A stretch of 64,000 bases of DNA from Algoriphagus sp. PAP.12 (GTDB lineage Bacteria > Bacteroidota > Bacteroidia > Cytophagales > Cyclobacteriaceae), in contig NZ_JAPPSQ010000013.1 of NCBI RefSeq assembly GCF_026652115.1, positions 62,001 to 126,000 of the forward strand, given 5' to 3'. The number at the start of each line of letters is the position of its first letter. Position 1 is the stretch's first letter. Of this stretch, positions 34,297-43,133 are shown piece after piece. Below the pieces are notes generated by a model that saw only the letters and a list, made by a program, of their open reading frames with translations, was not told where the DNA came from and searched no databases. The translations under genes were made by a program, and so were the position numbers.

Positions 34297-36102
34297 TTAT
34301 TTCCCTTGAATTAATTTCATGATAATCCGATGGACTTCAGAATTTTCAATGATACCTGAAAACTCTTCGCTTCCAGCTCCATAAGCAAATAATGGCACCA
34401 TGATTCCAGTATGGTCATCGCTGTAAAATGAAAGTTCCACTTCCCCTTTTTTCACGTTCCCCTGCGGCAAAGCAACCCCTCCCGTTTCATGATCTGCAGT
34501 TATCAAAACCAAAGTTCCGGGATTTTCATCTGCAAACTTTAAAACATCTCCGATCACTTTATCAAAGTTGACCATTTCTCTGACGATCTTTTCGGAATCA
34601 TTGGCATGCCCTCCAGAATCAATCATCCCAGACTCCACCATCAAAAAGAAAGGCTTATTCTTTTCTTTCAGAAATGTCAAGGCAGCCTCCACACTTTTAT
34701 CAAATAGATCTCCTCTGCCATCTTGCATCGCAGGAACCCCTTCTTGACTTGCAAAAAAACCAACTTTTTCAGATTTAGAATTCTTGATTTCTTCCACGGA
34801 TTGAGCAAGCTGAAAACCTGATTTTTTTAAGTTCTCCATTTCAGTTTGGAAAGCTTTCTTCCCACCTCCAATGAACAGATTCAATGGACTTTTAGAAAGC
34901 CAGGAGGCTAGAATTGCTGAATCGTCTCTTTCAGAATGATGCGCATAAAAAGAAGAAGGAGTAGCACCAGTCATTTGATCAGTGGTAACCACGCCAGAAT
35001 TCCAGTCCAAAGGCCGAATTTTTTCCGGAAGATTTGCCAAAATCTGTCCGTTTGGATCCACTCCAATTGCACGATTGTTGGTCTTCTCACCCGTGGCATA
35101 GGCTGTAGCTCCAGCTGCAGAATCTGTCGTAAAATCATCCGCCGCATGGGTTTTCACCAAGGCCATTTGCTTTAGATTACCCAAATTTAATTGACCGCCG
35201 TTCCCGACCATTCCTGCTGAAATTTGCGCCAAACCCATTCCATCTCCAATCATCAAAATGATCTGCTTGGGAGTATCGGGCTGCGGATTAAATTTTGGTT
35301 GATACAAAGCATGTCTTTCCGCTTGGGTGAACGTATTCTTTTGATAAATCTGCAAGTAATCAAATGCGCCTTTCGGATCATCAGTATTGATATAATCCAC
35401 TCCCAGTTGAGCAAATGCATTCCAGGAGGTTTTGCTATCTGGCGTAGCCCAAAACCGCACCGGCTTTCCAAAAGAATGGACTTTTGCAACAAATTCTTCA
35501 ATAGGTTTCAACTCGGACTCTACGATTCGACCTTTTCCATTCCAAACAGAAAAAGACCTGAAGCTCAAGCTGACCATCCCAATTTTGTCCCAAGGAAGGG
35601 AAGCGTCTAACTCCCTGCTTTGATAATCGAATTCAATGTAAGCTGGGTATTTTCCATAGTCCTCCACTTTGGGCCGACTCCCAGAAATGATCAATTTCAG
35701 GCCTTTCGGATTGCTTTCGGAATAAAAAATAGACTCAAACTCTTTAGCTTCCTCCATCACCTTATCCAAAGTGGAATAAGCCTCCGTTTTTAAATCTACC
35801 AAAAGCGTAAAATCAATTTCTTCGATCAAACCCAATGCAAGGCCTTTTTGGATCGGTTCGAAATAAAGCGAACTCAAGGTCCTGTTGGGATCAATGCTTT
35901 CCCTCTCATGTGCTACAGTCAATTTGCCATTTTCTAAAATCACATCCGCCTCGATAGATTTGGCTCCACCTGAATAGGCATCCCAAAAAGGGACTTTCTG
36001 AAGGTAATCGTTATGGGAATGGACTTTAAATGAACTCTGGGCAAACAGTCCTACACTGAATAGGATGGAAAGTAAAAAACTAAGAAGTACTGATTTTTTC
36101 AT
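34297..36102 (-). CDS. GDPD/AIM6-like phosphodiesterase fused to alkaline phosphatase
   Basis: This is an exported two-enzyme fusion of about 601 residues starting at the ATG at 36102 (the frame opens at a TTG 6 bases earlier). After the signal (about 1-21) comes a TIM-barrel domain of the glycerophosphodiesterase/PI-PLC-like type (about 25-265), with HSHNDY at 28-33, Glu51 and Asp53 in SIEADV, and His65. A PhoA-type alkaline phosphatase follows (about 280-601), with MIGDGMG, the nucleophile Ser in TDSAAGA, GMIDSGGHAND and ITADHETGG. The first half could release a phosphomonoester that the second half strips of phosphate. It is divergent from the metallophosphoesterase gene at 36276. Confidence 0.87.
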   Translation of the reverse strand: MKKSVLLSFLLSILFSVGLFAQSSFKVHSHNDYLQKVPFWDAYSGGAKSIEADVILENGKLTVAHERESIDPNRTLSSLYFEPIQKGLALGLIEEIDFTLLVDLKTEAYSTLDKVMEEAKEFESIFYSESNPKGLKLIISGSRPKVEDYGKYPAYIEFDYQSRELDASLPWDKIGMVSLSFRSFSVWNGKGRIVESELKPIEEFVAKVHSFGKPVRFWATPDSKTSWNAFAQLGVDYINTDDPKGAFDYLQIYQKNTFTQAERHALYQPKFNPQPDTPKQIILMIGDGMGLAQISAGMVGNGGQLNLGNLKQMALVKTHAADDFTTDSAAGATAYATGEKTNNRAIGVDPNGQILANLPEKIRPLDWNSGVVTTDQMTGATPSSFYAHHSERDDSAILASWLSKSPLNLFIGGGKKAFQTEMENLKKSGFQLAQSVEEIKNSKSEKVGFFASQEGVPAMQDGRGDLFDKSVEAALTFLKEKNKPFFLMVESGMIDSGGHANDSEKIVREMVNFDKVIGDVLKFADENPGTLVLITADHETGGVALPQGNVKKGEVELSFYSDDHTGIMVPLFAYGAGSEEFSGIIENSEVHRIIMKLIQGK

Positions 36103-36105
36103 GGC

Positions 36106-36113
36106 CAAAAGTA
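36106..36113 (-). promoter_or_regulatory. Possible -7 box TACTTTTG next to the fusion gene start
   Basis: TACTTTTG matches TAnnTTTG and lies 3 bases before the ATG, which would make the transcript leaderless. No -33 element was found. Confidence 0.3.
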
Positions 36114-36275
36114 TAATGATTTAAGAAAAGGACTCGATAATAGATTACACTCAAGGTTAAAATTAATAGTTTATTAATCCATCTTACTATTTGGCAACAT
36201 TCCCATAAATCAATTTGATGATTATTTGATCCCAAAAAACAAGATTAGTCAATCCTTATTTTGTTTATTTCGGCC

Positions 36276-38066
36276 ATGAATTCCCATTTTAAAAAATCTT
36301 TCTTTGCTGCCTGTTTCTTCATTTTCAGCTTGAGTAATATTTCAAGCCTTTGTGCACAGCAAAGTCTAAGACCTAAAGTCGCCTTCGTCTCAGATATCCA
36401 TCTGCAAAACGTGTACGGTGATTTTGGAAAAGACTCTTTTGAGGGAATCCCCATGGAAAATGGCCAACCAAACGCCACTATCCGGAGCATGCGAGCTCAG
36501 ATCAACTCGACAAGACTATTCAACGAGAATTACTTCGCGTTAATTCAGACATTGAAAAACTTGGCTGAGCAACAAATCAAATTGGTGGTCTTGCCAGGGG
36601 ATTATACTGATGATGGGCAACCTATGAATGTTCGCAAATTGGCCGAAATTCTAAATTCCTACTCAAATAGATACGGCATGCGATTTTTCATCACCACAGG
36701 AAATCATGATCCTGTCTTACCATTTGGAGGGAAAGCGGGGAAAAGGGATTTCTTGGATGTAGATGGTTCGGAAGTTGGAATAACTGGAGACAGCCTTCAG
36801 TTGGGTAAAGGATATACTTTCTACTCTGATTCTTTGAATTATTGGGGGTATCCTAACATCATGGCTACCTTGAAATCTCATGGATTCTTCCCTCATCCTG
36901 AAGATATTTTTTGGACTCATCCTTTTGAAGAAATCGATTATGAGGCATATTCTTTCAAAAAGGCTGAAAGCAATTCAAAACTGGAATTCCGTCAATTTGT
37001 TGATGATAAAAGCGGCTTCAAACTTCCAGATGCGAGTTATGTTGTAGAGCCTGTGGAAGGACTTTGGCTTTTGGCAATCGATGGCAATGTATATCAACAA
37101 ACCGGTTCTGAAAATCAATCTCCATCCGAAAATTGGAAAGGGTCAAGTGTTGGTTTTAATCAAGCCACTCAGCTCAAAAAGCATCAGTTGGATTGGATCA
37201 AAAAAGTTAGAACAGAAGCAGATAAAAGGGGCAAATTACTTATTTCATTCAGTCACTATCCCTTGGCGGACTTCAATAATGGAAGCACGCCAGAAATGAA
37301 GAAATTATTCGGTGAGAATAAAATGCAATTGGCGCGCGTACCCCTACCTCCAATTTCCCAAGCCTATGCTGATGCAGGTATCGAAATTCATTTTGCAGGA
37401 CATATGCATCAGAATGATACAGAAATCTTCAAAGGAGAAAACGGAAAGAAGCTGGTGAATATTCAAGTTCCTTCCCTAGCAGCTTTTCCTCCTGCCTATA
37501 AAACCATGTCATGGAATAATCCAGACAGACTTTTGATTCAAACCCAGACTTTAAAACAAATTGAGGAATTCCATTCCTTTTTTGACTTGTACAAAAGAGA
37601 ACATGAGTTTCTCGCAAAAAACGAGGCTTCAAAGCTTTGGGACAGTCAAATTTTATCTGTGAATGACTATTGGAGTTTCACTCATTCACATTTAGAAGAA
37701 TTGACCAAAACCCGATTTCTGAAAGAGGATTTCCCAAAAGATCTGGCAGAATTGCTGCAAAATTCCAGTTTGATAGAATTAGCAGAACTACTGGAATTGG
37801 AAGGACTTCCTATTTCCAAATTAGAGGGAGCAGATCAACCCGGTTTGGTAATTCAGGATTTTTACCAAATCAAAAATGCAGGTGATTTTGGAAAGCAATT
37901 GGTTGGAAAAGACAGATTGGATTTTTATCAGAATTTGAATTTGCCTGAATCTGGCAAAAAAAAGGAACTGATTCAGTTTTTTAAAATCCTCAAACAACTA
38001 AGCAATGACTTGCCTTCTTCTGATTTCTGGATCAAAATCCCTGAATTAGAGGTCATTGAATTTTAA
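36276..38066 (+). CDS. Exported calcineurin-like metallophosphoesterase
   Basis: This is an exported phosphoesterase of about 596 residues, started at the ATG at 36276 (MNSHFKK), which gives a proper signal peptide ending SSLCAQQ; an ATG 15 bases earlier is possible. Metallophosphoesterase motifs appear in order: FVSDIHLQN, LPGDYTDDG, TTGNHDP, SFSHYP and FAGHMHQNDTE. The C-terminal 200 residues are helical and have no name that I recognise. It may be a 3',5'-cyclic nucleotide or other phosphodiesterase. It shares a 170-bp divergent promoter region with the fusion gene. Confidence 0.88.
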   Translation: MNSHFKKSFFAACFFIFSLSNISSLCAQQSLRPKVAFVSDIHLQNVYGDFGKDSFEGIPMENGQPNATIRSMRAQINSTRLFNENYFALIQTLKNLAEQQIKLVVLPGDYTDDGQPMNVRKLAEILNSYSNRYGMRFFITTGNHDPVLPFGGKAGKRDFLDVDGSEVGITGDSLQLGKGYTFYSDSLNYWGYPNIMATLKSHGFFPHPEDIFWTHPFEEIDYEAYSFKKAESNSKLEFRQFVDDKSGFKLPDASYVVEPVEGLWLLAIDGNVYQQTGSENQSPSENWKGSSVGFNQATQLKKHQLDWIKKVRTEADKRGKLLISFSHYPLADFNNGSTPEMKKLFGENKMQLARVPLPPISQAYADAGIEIHFAGHMHQNDTEIFKGENGKKLVNIQVPSLAAFPPAYKTMSWNNPDRLLIQTQTLKQIEEFHSFFDLYKREHEFLAKNEASKLWDSQILSVNDYWSFTHSHLEELTKTRFLKEDFPKDLAELLQNSSLIELAELLELEGLPISKLEGADQPGLVIQDFYQIKNAGDFGKQLVGKDRLDFYQNLNLPESGKKKELIQFFKILKQLSNDLPSSDFWIKIPELEVIEF

Positions 38067-38167
38067 GCCTGAATTGAGGAAAAACCCGAGATTCCTATAA
38101 ATTGACAAAAGATTCAATAGCTCTTAACATTGAATCAACATCCAAACTTTTAATTCGCGGTAAAAAA

Positions 38168-39904
38168 ATGCGCAAACACCTTTTCCTTGTAGGGATATTT
38201 CTAATCCATTTTTCAAGTCTTGCTCAATCGGGACTTGACCTTTGGCTTTGGCCAAATCCGGGACTTCCCCGAAATGCAGGAAGTCCTTTGTTCCAAGATA
38301 GTTTGAGCTTAAGACCTTTTGAGGTGCATAATCCTATTTACCTACCCAATCGGATCAACGAACCCTTGAGCAAACAATATCAATTTGACTTGCCTGAAGG
38401 AAATTTCGAAATGGAATTTTGGTTTTTCGAACATGGAAATGAGCCCATCGGTCTGGAATTGTTTGTTGGTGACCAAGTTCTATTTGGTCTTTGGAATCAT
38501 CTATGGCAACTAGGAAATACTGTTGCTTCCCAGCAAAAATGGAATAAGCGATTTACTCACCTAGTGATTCAGAGAGATCAAAACTCTTGGACATTTTGGG
38601 AGAATGGAAAACTAATCGGAAAGCGGGACTTAGCTTCTAGCAGCGATAAAATCCACATCCAATCTTACCTTCAGCAGGAACCGTATTTCAACTTGGATCA
38701 TTGGATCAAGCATTTGGCGATCAAGTCAACCCTTTCAAAAGAATCTGAAATTCAAAAGAGCTTTTTGGCGCATCAGGAATGGACTCAGGAAGGAATCAGG
38801 ATACCAGGAAAGCTACATTTTGTTGCTGAACCCTATCTCTACGCACCAGATGCAGAAAGCATGAACATCACTGTGGAGACGAATGAAAAAAGTAGTTTAT
38901 TTATTCAGGTTGGTGAAAGCATTCCATTCATGAACAAACCCAGTCCTGCTCCAGGAACTGAGGGAGTCCAAACCTTTGAGATTAAAGGCCTCAAACCAGG
39001 AAGACAATACTTTTATCAGATCAAGGGAAAAAATCAGGCTGGAGAAGAAATTGATTCGGGAGTACTCACTTTTAAGACCCCAGAACCGAAAGAAAACCCG
39101 ATTTTGTTTGGGGTTGTATCCGATACAGAAGCGCGGCCTTGGGTCAATGAGCAAATCGGACAAAAGCTTTGGGAAGAAAGAGTAGATTTTGTGATACACA
39201 TGGGGGACATCACCGATGGCGGAAAAGAAAAAAATAAGTTTGAATGGACACAGGAATTTTTCCCGGGATCTTCTGCCCTTTTCTCACGAGTCACTCACGT
39301 TCCTGTGGCAGGAAATGGCGAAGGTGATATCTATTGGTACAAATACTACCATCCTCAAGCCAATGAATTGGGAGCCTACCGCTATAGCAATGGGCCTGGA
39401 GATTTCTATGTGCTTAACTCTAACGAGATGGATGAATTGCAGCCTGGTGGAGCACAATATGAATGGCTCAAAACTCAACTCAGGGAAAATAAGGCAGACT
39501 GGAAGTTTATTCAGATGCATCATGCCCCCTACTCTTCTGACGAAAATGATTATGGCAATACTTGGGAAGGTTCCAGCACTTGGGGAAATAGAAAGCTACA
39601 GCCCTTATTGAGATTATTGGAGCAAGAAGGTGTGGATGTGATGTTCTTTGGGCATTTGCATACCTATATGAGAACTTTCCCTCTTTTTGAAGATAAGGTG
39701 GATGAAGAAAAAGGAATCCACTACATCCAATTAGGTGGAATGGGCGGAAATTTGGAGGATTTTGCCCCTTCTAGACCTCATTTTACCACCAAAAATTTCC
39801 GAGGATTTCATTATGGAGTAGTAGCCTTGACTTCCCATAAGTTCGAATTGAAAGTCTATAACGCTGATGGGAGTTTGATAGATTTAATGGAAATCGAGAA
39901 GTAA
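38168..39904 (+). CDS. Purple acid phosphatase-like metallophosphoesterase with LamG-like N-terminus
   Basis: This is an exported protein of about 578 residues beginning at the ATG at 38168 (MRKHLFL); the longer frame starts only at a TTG. After the signal (cut near SSLAQ) there is a concanavalin/LamG-like part (about 55-190), then a fibronectin-like domain as in purple acid phosphatases (about 215-310), then the phosphoesterase domain (GVVSDTEAR, HMGDITDGG, MHHAPYSSDEND, FFGHLHTYMR). One key motif is altered: the usual GNH(D/E) reads AGNGEGD, with Gly in place of His. Activity may be weakened or changed. It follows the phosphoesterase gene by about 100 bases and ends at a terminator. Confidence 0.84.
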   Translation: MRKHLFLVGIFLIHFSSLAQSGLDLWLWPNPGLPRNAGSPLFQDSLSLRPFEVHNPIYLPNRINEPLSKQYQFDLPEGNFEMEFWFFEHGNEPIGLELFVGDQVLFGLWNHLWQLGNTVASQQKWNKRFTHLVIQRDQNSWTFWENGKLIGKRDLASSSDKIHIQSYLQQEPYFNLDHWIKHLAIKSTLSKESEIQKSFLAHQEWTQEGIRIPGKLHFVAEPYLYAPDAESMNITVETNEKSSLFIQVGESIPFMNKPSPAPGTEGVQTFEIKGLKPGRQYFYQIKGKNQAGEEIDSGVLTFKTPEPKENPILFGVVSDTEARPWVNEQIGQKLWEERVDFVIHMGDITDGGKEKNKFEWTQEFFPGSSALFSRVTHVPVAGNGEGDIYWYKYYHPQANELGAYRYSNGPGDFYVLNSNEMDELQPGGAQYEWLKTQLRENKADWKFIQMHHAPYSSDENDYGNTWEGSSTWGNRKLQPLLRLLEQEGVDVMFFGHLHTYMRTFPLFEDKVDEEKGIHYIQLGGMGGNLEDFAPSRPHFTTKNFRGFHYGVVALTSHKFELKVYNADGSLIDLMEIEK

Positions 39905-39943
39905 CTCAATCTTAACTTGTTAACAAAGTAAAATTGATCATTT

Positions 39944-39981
39944 AAAGAGGAGCTATGACTTATTGTAGTTCCTCTTTTTTT
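39944..39981 (+). terminator. Rho-independent terminator of the metallophosphoesterase pair
   Basis: AAAGAGGA (39944-39951) pairs with TCCTCTTT (39970-39977), with CTA/TAG pairing further in, and the stem runs into a T-tract. It lies 40 bases after the purple acid phosphatase-like gene. Confidence 0.7.
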
Positions 39982-40141
39982 CAAAAATCCCTTTTCGACT
40001 TTCTTTTGGAGATCCAAACGATCAATTCTGAAAGAGCCAAAAAAGAGGAGGCGACGGCAAGGATTGAAATAAAACTCAAGAGATAAGATTTTTAATCGGG
40101 GCGCAATACTAAAACAATCCTCTCCCTATTCTAAAAAAACT

Positions 40142-40177
40142 GTGTTAAGTTTTAAAGGAACATGTAAAACTTAACAC
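40142..40177 (-). terminator. 13-bp hairpin with T-tract on the minus strand
   Basis: GTGTTAAGTTTTA (40142-40154) and TAAAACTTAACAC (40165-40177) are exact inverted repeats with a 10-base loop. On the minus strand AG and seven T follow, so it works as a second terminator behind the TonB-receptor relic. Confidence 0.55.
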
Positions 40178-40218
40178 TAAGGGTTTAATTCAACCTTTTT
40201 TGACTTGAATGCCAAAAA

Positions 40219-40249
40219 GAAAAGCAAGCCCCATTAAAGCTTGCTTTTC
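40219..40249 (-). terminator. Terminator retained by the TonB-receptor relic
   Basis: GAAAAGCAAGC (40219-40229) pairs with GCTTGCTTTTC (40239-40249), an 11-bp stem with a 9-base loop, followed on the minus strand by five T. It lies 40 bases after the relic's stop codon. Confidence 0.65.
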
Positions 40250-40289
40250 AAAAACAATTCTATACTTAATCTACCTTATTTATTCTTTA

Positions 40290-40487
40290 TCAATTGAACA
40301 GATCAAACTTCAACCCGAAGTTGAACTTTGCATTGTAGTGTTCTGCCTGCATGGTTCTGGCCTGAATCCCCTGGTAATATCTCAGAGGCTGATTTGTCAG
40401 ATTATTCCCTTCTGCAAAGACTCTCCATTTAGGAGTTATCGCATAGGATGCATTCACATCTAGGAAAGTTTGTTGATCGTAATAGCG
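40290..40487 (-). pseudogene. C-terminal fragment of a TonB-dependent receptor
   Basis: Reading the minus strand from 40487 to the stop at 40290-40292 gives about 65 residues typical of a receptor C-terminus: YYDQQTFLDVNASY, AEGNNLTNQPLRYY, MQAEHYNAKFNFG and the terminal FDLFN. The segment DVNASYAITPKWRVF is the last strands of a barrel of the TIGR01782 type. Nothing upstream encodes the remaining 800 or so residues; the frame is closed by a stop at 40488-40490. It is the scar of a large deletion and it keeps its own terminator. The lost receptor may have belonged to the neighbouring phosphate genes. Confidence 0.75.
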
Positions 40488-40608
40488 TTAGTGTAGCTTT
40501 TTGATAGGTGTTTAATGGATCCTGAAGTGTTTGACTCTCATATTTTGACCATTGAGAAGCCGATTCACCAAAATTCAGAATGCTTAGAAACAAGAGTAAA
40601 ATTGCCAT
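40485..40608 (-). pseudogene. N-terminal fragment of a secreted protein joined to the receptor scar
   Basis: From the ATG at 40608 about 40 residues can be read: a signal peptide (MAILLLFLSILNFG) and a short mature start (ESASQWSKYESQ). It then runs in a different frame into the receptor fragment and stops at 40429 as nonsense. This looks like the head of one gene fused to the tail of another by a deletion near 40485. The source family is not recognised. A short intact gene is possible but less likely. Confidence 0.5.
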
Positions 40609-40696
40609 ACCAAGCAAGTACAGCAATTCATGTAAATTGATTGTTAATGAAATTATGTGTTTTTATGGTTTTTGAAATTCTTTGTATTTAAAGTAA

Positions 40697-41140
40697 CTAC
40701 CTCTTGAACCAAATAAAGTCAGTTGAAATCGGAGTGACACCTGCTTGGCGGATCTGGAATGCAATCTGACCGCGGTGATAGGTGGAATGATTCATAATAT
40801 GAAAAAGGATATCCTGAACTTTACTTTCATAAAAATCACCTTTCGAATTTTTGTAAGGAATTATTTCATCCAAAGAGTACGCTTCTAAAATTTCACTTGT
40901 CATGGAAGCATTTTCCAAATCGATCCTTTCAAAAGCTTCTAATGTATGAATGCTCCATACCTGAAAGGCTGATTGGACTTTCAGTATCCTGCAATTCCAA
41001 ATATGATGTGCATTCAAAATATGGGAAAAAAGATTCAGGGTATTCTCGTCTAATTTTGACTTTTCTTTCAAAAACAGCTGGATCAATTGTTGATTACAAC
41101 TGGTATTGTAACTCACCAATTCTTCTAAAAATCCTATCAT
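40697..41140 (-). CDS. DinB-family protein (putative metal-dependent thiol transferase or hydrolase)
   Basis: This 147-residue four-helix-bundle protein carries the DinB metal-binding pattern: His in NAHHIWNCR near residue 45 and the pair in HIMNHSTYHRGQIAFQIRQAG near residues 117-126. The family is linked in other bacteria to low-molecular-weight thiol transfer and damage response. It is a single gene on the minus strand. Its role here is not known. Confidence 0.87.
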   Translation of the reverse strand: MIGFLEELVSYNTSCNQQLIQLFLKEKSKLDENTLNLFSHILNAHHIWNCRILKVQSAFQVWSIHTLEAFERIDLENASMTSEILEAYSLDEIIPYKNSKGDFYESKVQDILFHIMNHSTYHRGQIAFQIRQAGVTPISTDFIWFKR

Positions 41141-41389
41141 ATGAATTTAAGTAATAATTAACTTAATCTATTCTATTTATATGATTATCTATACTTTATA
41201 AGTAATTAATTCAGGGAATTCTTCAAATCCAAACTACTCCTTTTTCAAGGAATCAAAACGGAAATTACTGGGAAATAGATTTGAGAAAAGTAAAATTCTC
41301 CCGAAAAGAAAATCATAACTTAAGCTTAACCTGAAGTTTTTTATCTCCTTTAGTCCGCTCCATAACTTTACTATAAATACAGAGAAGTC

Positions 41390-41971
41390 ATGAATGGTGG
41401 AGAATATACTTTATGGGAAAAAGTTCGAAAGGAAGATGATTCGAGAGCATTTCAACAAATTTTTGAAAAGTATTTTGACAATCTTTTTCAACTAGCATTT
41501 CATAAAACTAAATCTCAGGATTTGGCCCAGGATTTAGTACAAGAGACTTTTATCAATCTGTGGAAATACAGAAAAGGAATTAAGCGACTCGAAAACGTTG
41601 GAAATTACTTAGCCACCATGCTCAAGTATCAGTTTTTTAAGGAGATAAAAAACCAGCCCATCTGGTTGAATCAGCAAGACGTGGCAAATTTGGAATCCTT
41701 TCACAAAACCGAATCAAACGGGTTCTCATTGATGGAATTCGAAGAGCTCTATGAATTGATCAAAACCCATATTGCCATGCTTCCTCCCAAAACTAGACAG
41801 CTTTTTTTAATCAATCGATTTGAAAATAAATCAGTCAAAGAGTTAGCGCTCCAGTTTGGGATTTCAGAATCAACGGTCCGGACTCACCTCAACAATGCAT
41901 CAAATCAGCTAAAACCTCAGATAGAAAACCATCTATTAATTATCGCAATGTTTTTAGCTACCATGACCTAA
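41390..41971 (+). CDS. ECF RNA polymerase sigma factor controlling the phosphodiesterase SusCD locus
   Basis: This 193-residue sigma-70 protein has region 2 (about 22-90, FEKYFDNLFQLAFHKTKSQDLAQDLVQETFINLWKYR in shortened form) and region 4 (about 130-180, LPPKTRQLFLINRFENKSVKELA, recognition helix SESTVRTHLNNA). It is of the Bacteroidota FecI type. It is followed after about 110 bases by FecR and then by the STN-bearing SusC. A TAACTTTA element near 41364 resembles the -7 box with one mismatch. Confidence 0.92.
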   Translation: MNGGEYTLWEKVRKEDDSRAFQQIFEKYFDNLFQLAFHKTKSQDLAQDLVQETFINLWKYRKGIKRLENVGNYLATMLKYQFFKEIKNQPIWLNQQDVANLESFHKTESNGFSLMEFEELYELIKTHIAMLPPKTRQLFLINRFENKSVKELALQFGISESTVRTHLNNASNQLKPQIENHLLIIAMFLATMT

Positions 41972-42080
41972 TAATATTACCTCAATATTATCCTGATACA
42001 GATGTAATTCATTTTTTGATAATCGGATTCATCTAGACGCTTTTCTAAAAAAAGGACTCTTGACTTTGAGAAGCGACAAT

Positions 42081-43022
42081 ATGAACTCAAATAAAATAAA
42101 AGATAGGCTTGAGCGCCTATTCAGTAAAAAACAAACTGATGAAGATCTGAAGGAACTCAACAACTGGTATGATAATCTCCAATCAGACCAGTTGAAAAGA
42201 AGTGATTCTGAAAAGGCAAAAAAAGCGGTTTGGAAAATCTTAGAAGGTGAGATTTCTTTGAAAAAAGAAAAATCATTTTGGGGTTCTTCGTTAAAGTATG
42301 CTGCAGTTTTGCTTTTGATTGCAGCTAGTTCTTGGATGATCTGGAGTGCATTTCCTCAAAAAGCGGAACAGGAACCTCTCGCATCAGGCTCTTATAAAAA
42401 TGACTTAGGAAAAGTCTCAAAATTCCTTCTTCCAGATAGCACGGTTGTCTGGTTGAGCAGTGGATCGAGTTTAGAATATGCTGAAAACTTCCCGGCCAAT
42501 AGACAAGTAAATTTGCATGGGGAGGCATTTTTTCAAGTGAAAAGAAATACCCAATCTCCTTTCAAAATTCAAACAGGTGATGTAACAACCCATGTCTTGG
42601 GAACCTCTTTCAATTTGAAATCCTACAAGTCCAGTCAGGTCAATCTTCAAGTTTATTCAGGTCTGGTACAAATCAATCATCAAAATTCACAGAATTCATT
42701 TCGCCTTGAAAAAGACCAATGGATAGAATGGAATTCTGAAACAGGATTTTCACGCGTTTTAAGCTTTGACTCTTCTCTCCCTCCGGCTTGGAAATCAGGA
42801 ATTTTCAGATTCAATAATTCTAGCATTCAAGAGATAATTGAAGAGCTAAAACTCTGGTATCCAATTGAATTCGAAATCAAAGGTAATATGAGAAAATGCC
42901 TTTATACCGGTGAATTTCAAACTAGCAGCTTAGAACAAGTCCTTGAAATCATGTCATATACACTCAACCTTCACTATCAAATCCATGAAAATAAAGTAAC
43001 GATCAAAGTCAACCCCTGCTAA
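42081..43022 (+). CDS. FecR-family anti-sigma factor
   Basis: This is an inner-membrane anti-sigma factor of about 313 residues started at the ATG at 42081 (MNSNKIKDRLERLF); the frame is open to a TTG 21 bases earlier. A membrane helix (about 78-97, YAAVLLLIAASSWMIW) separates the cytoplasmic part from a FecR domain (LHGEAFFQVKRN, VLGTSFNLKSY) and a C-terminal DUF4974 (FRFNNSSIQEIIEELKLWYPI, EFQTSSLEQVLEIMSYTL in parts). It would receive its signal from the STN domain of the SusC protein encoded next. A hairpin terminator lies between them. Confidence 0.92.
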   Translation: MNSNKIKDRLERLFSKKQTDEDLKELNNWYDNLQSDQLKRSDSEKAKKAVWKILEGEISLKKEKSFWGSSLKYAAVLLLIAASSWMIWSAFPQKAEQEPLASGSYKNDLGKVSKFLLPDSTVVWLSSGSSLEYAENFPANRQVNLHGEAFFQVKRNTQSPFKIQTGDVTTHVLGTSFNLKSYKSSQVNLQVYSGLVQINHQNSQNSFRLEKDQWIEWNSETGFSRVLSFDSSLPPAWKSGIFRFNNSSIQEIIEELKLWYPIEFEIKGNMRKCLYTGEFQTSSLEQVLEIMSYTLNLHYQIHENKVTIKVNPC

Positions 43023-43026
43023 AAAA

Positions 43027-43047
43027 AAGCCGGATAAATCCGGCCTT
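43027..43047 (+). terminator. Hairpin between FecR and SusC genes
   Basis: GCCGG (43029-43033) and CCGGC (43040-43044) flank ATAAAT, with A and T tracts outside. It lies right after the FecR stop and would separate sigma/FecR transcription from that of SusC, which then needs its own sigma-dependent promoter. Confidence 0.6.
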
Positions 43048-43133
43048 TATCAATTGATGATTTTAAAGGCAACCTGTATACAATTTTGGCGAAGAGGATA
43101 CGGATTGCCATCACCTTTCAATTCAACAAAAAT

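Larger units (their letters stand above)
39905..40696. other. Decay region between phosphoesterase genes and DinB
   Basis: No intact gene. From left to right it holds a plus-strand terminator (39944-39977), about 160 bases with nothing seen, two strong hairpins (40142-40177 and 40219-40249), the C-terminal relic of a TonB receptor and the N-terminal relic of a secreted protein, all listed separately. Confidence 0.7.

Noticed and set aside
36717..36920. 67-codon minus-strand frame in the metallophosphoesterase gene
   Set aside because: Antisense shadow in a conserved catalytic domain.
40142..40249. Pair of strong inverted repeats, considered as ends of a small mobile element
   Set aside because: The two hairpins differ in sequence, each has a T-tract on the minus strand, and no target-site duplication is visible; terminators explain them better.
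40209..40463. 84-codon plus-strand frame
   Set aside because: Covers the antisense of the TonB-receptor relic and its terminator, with no protein features.
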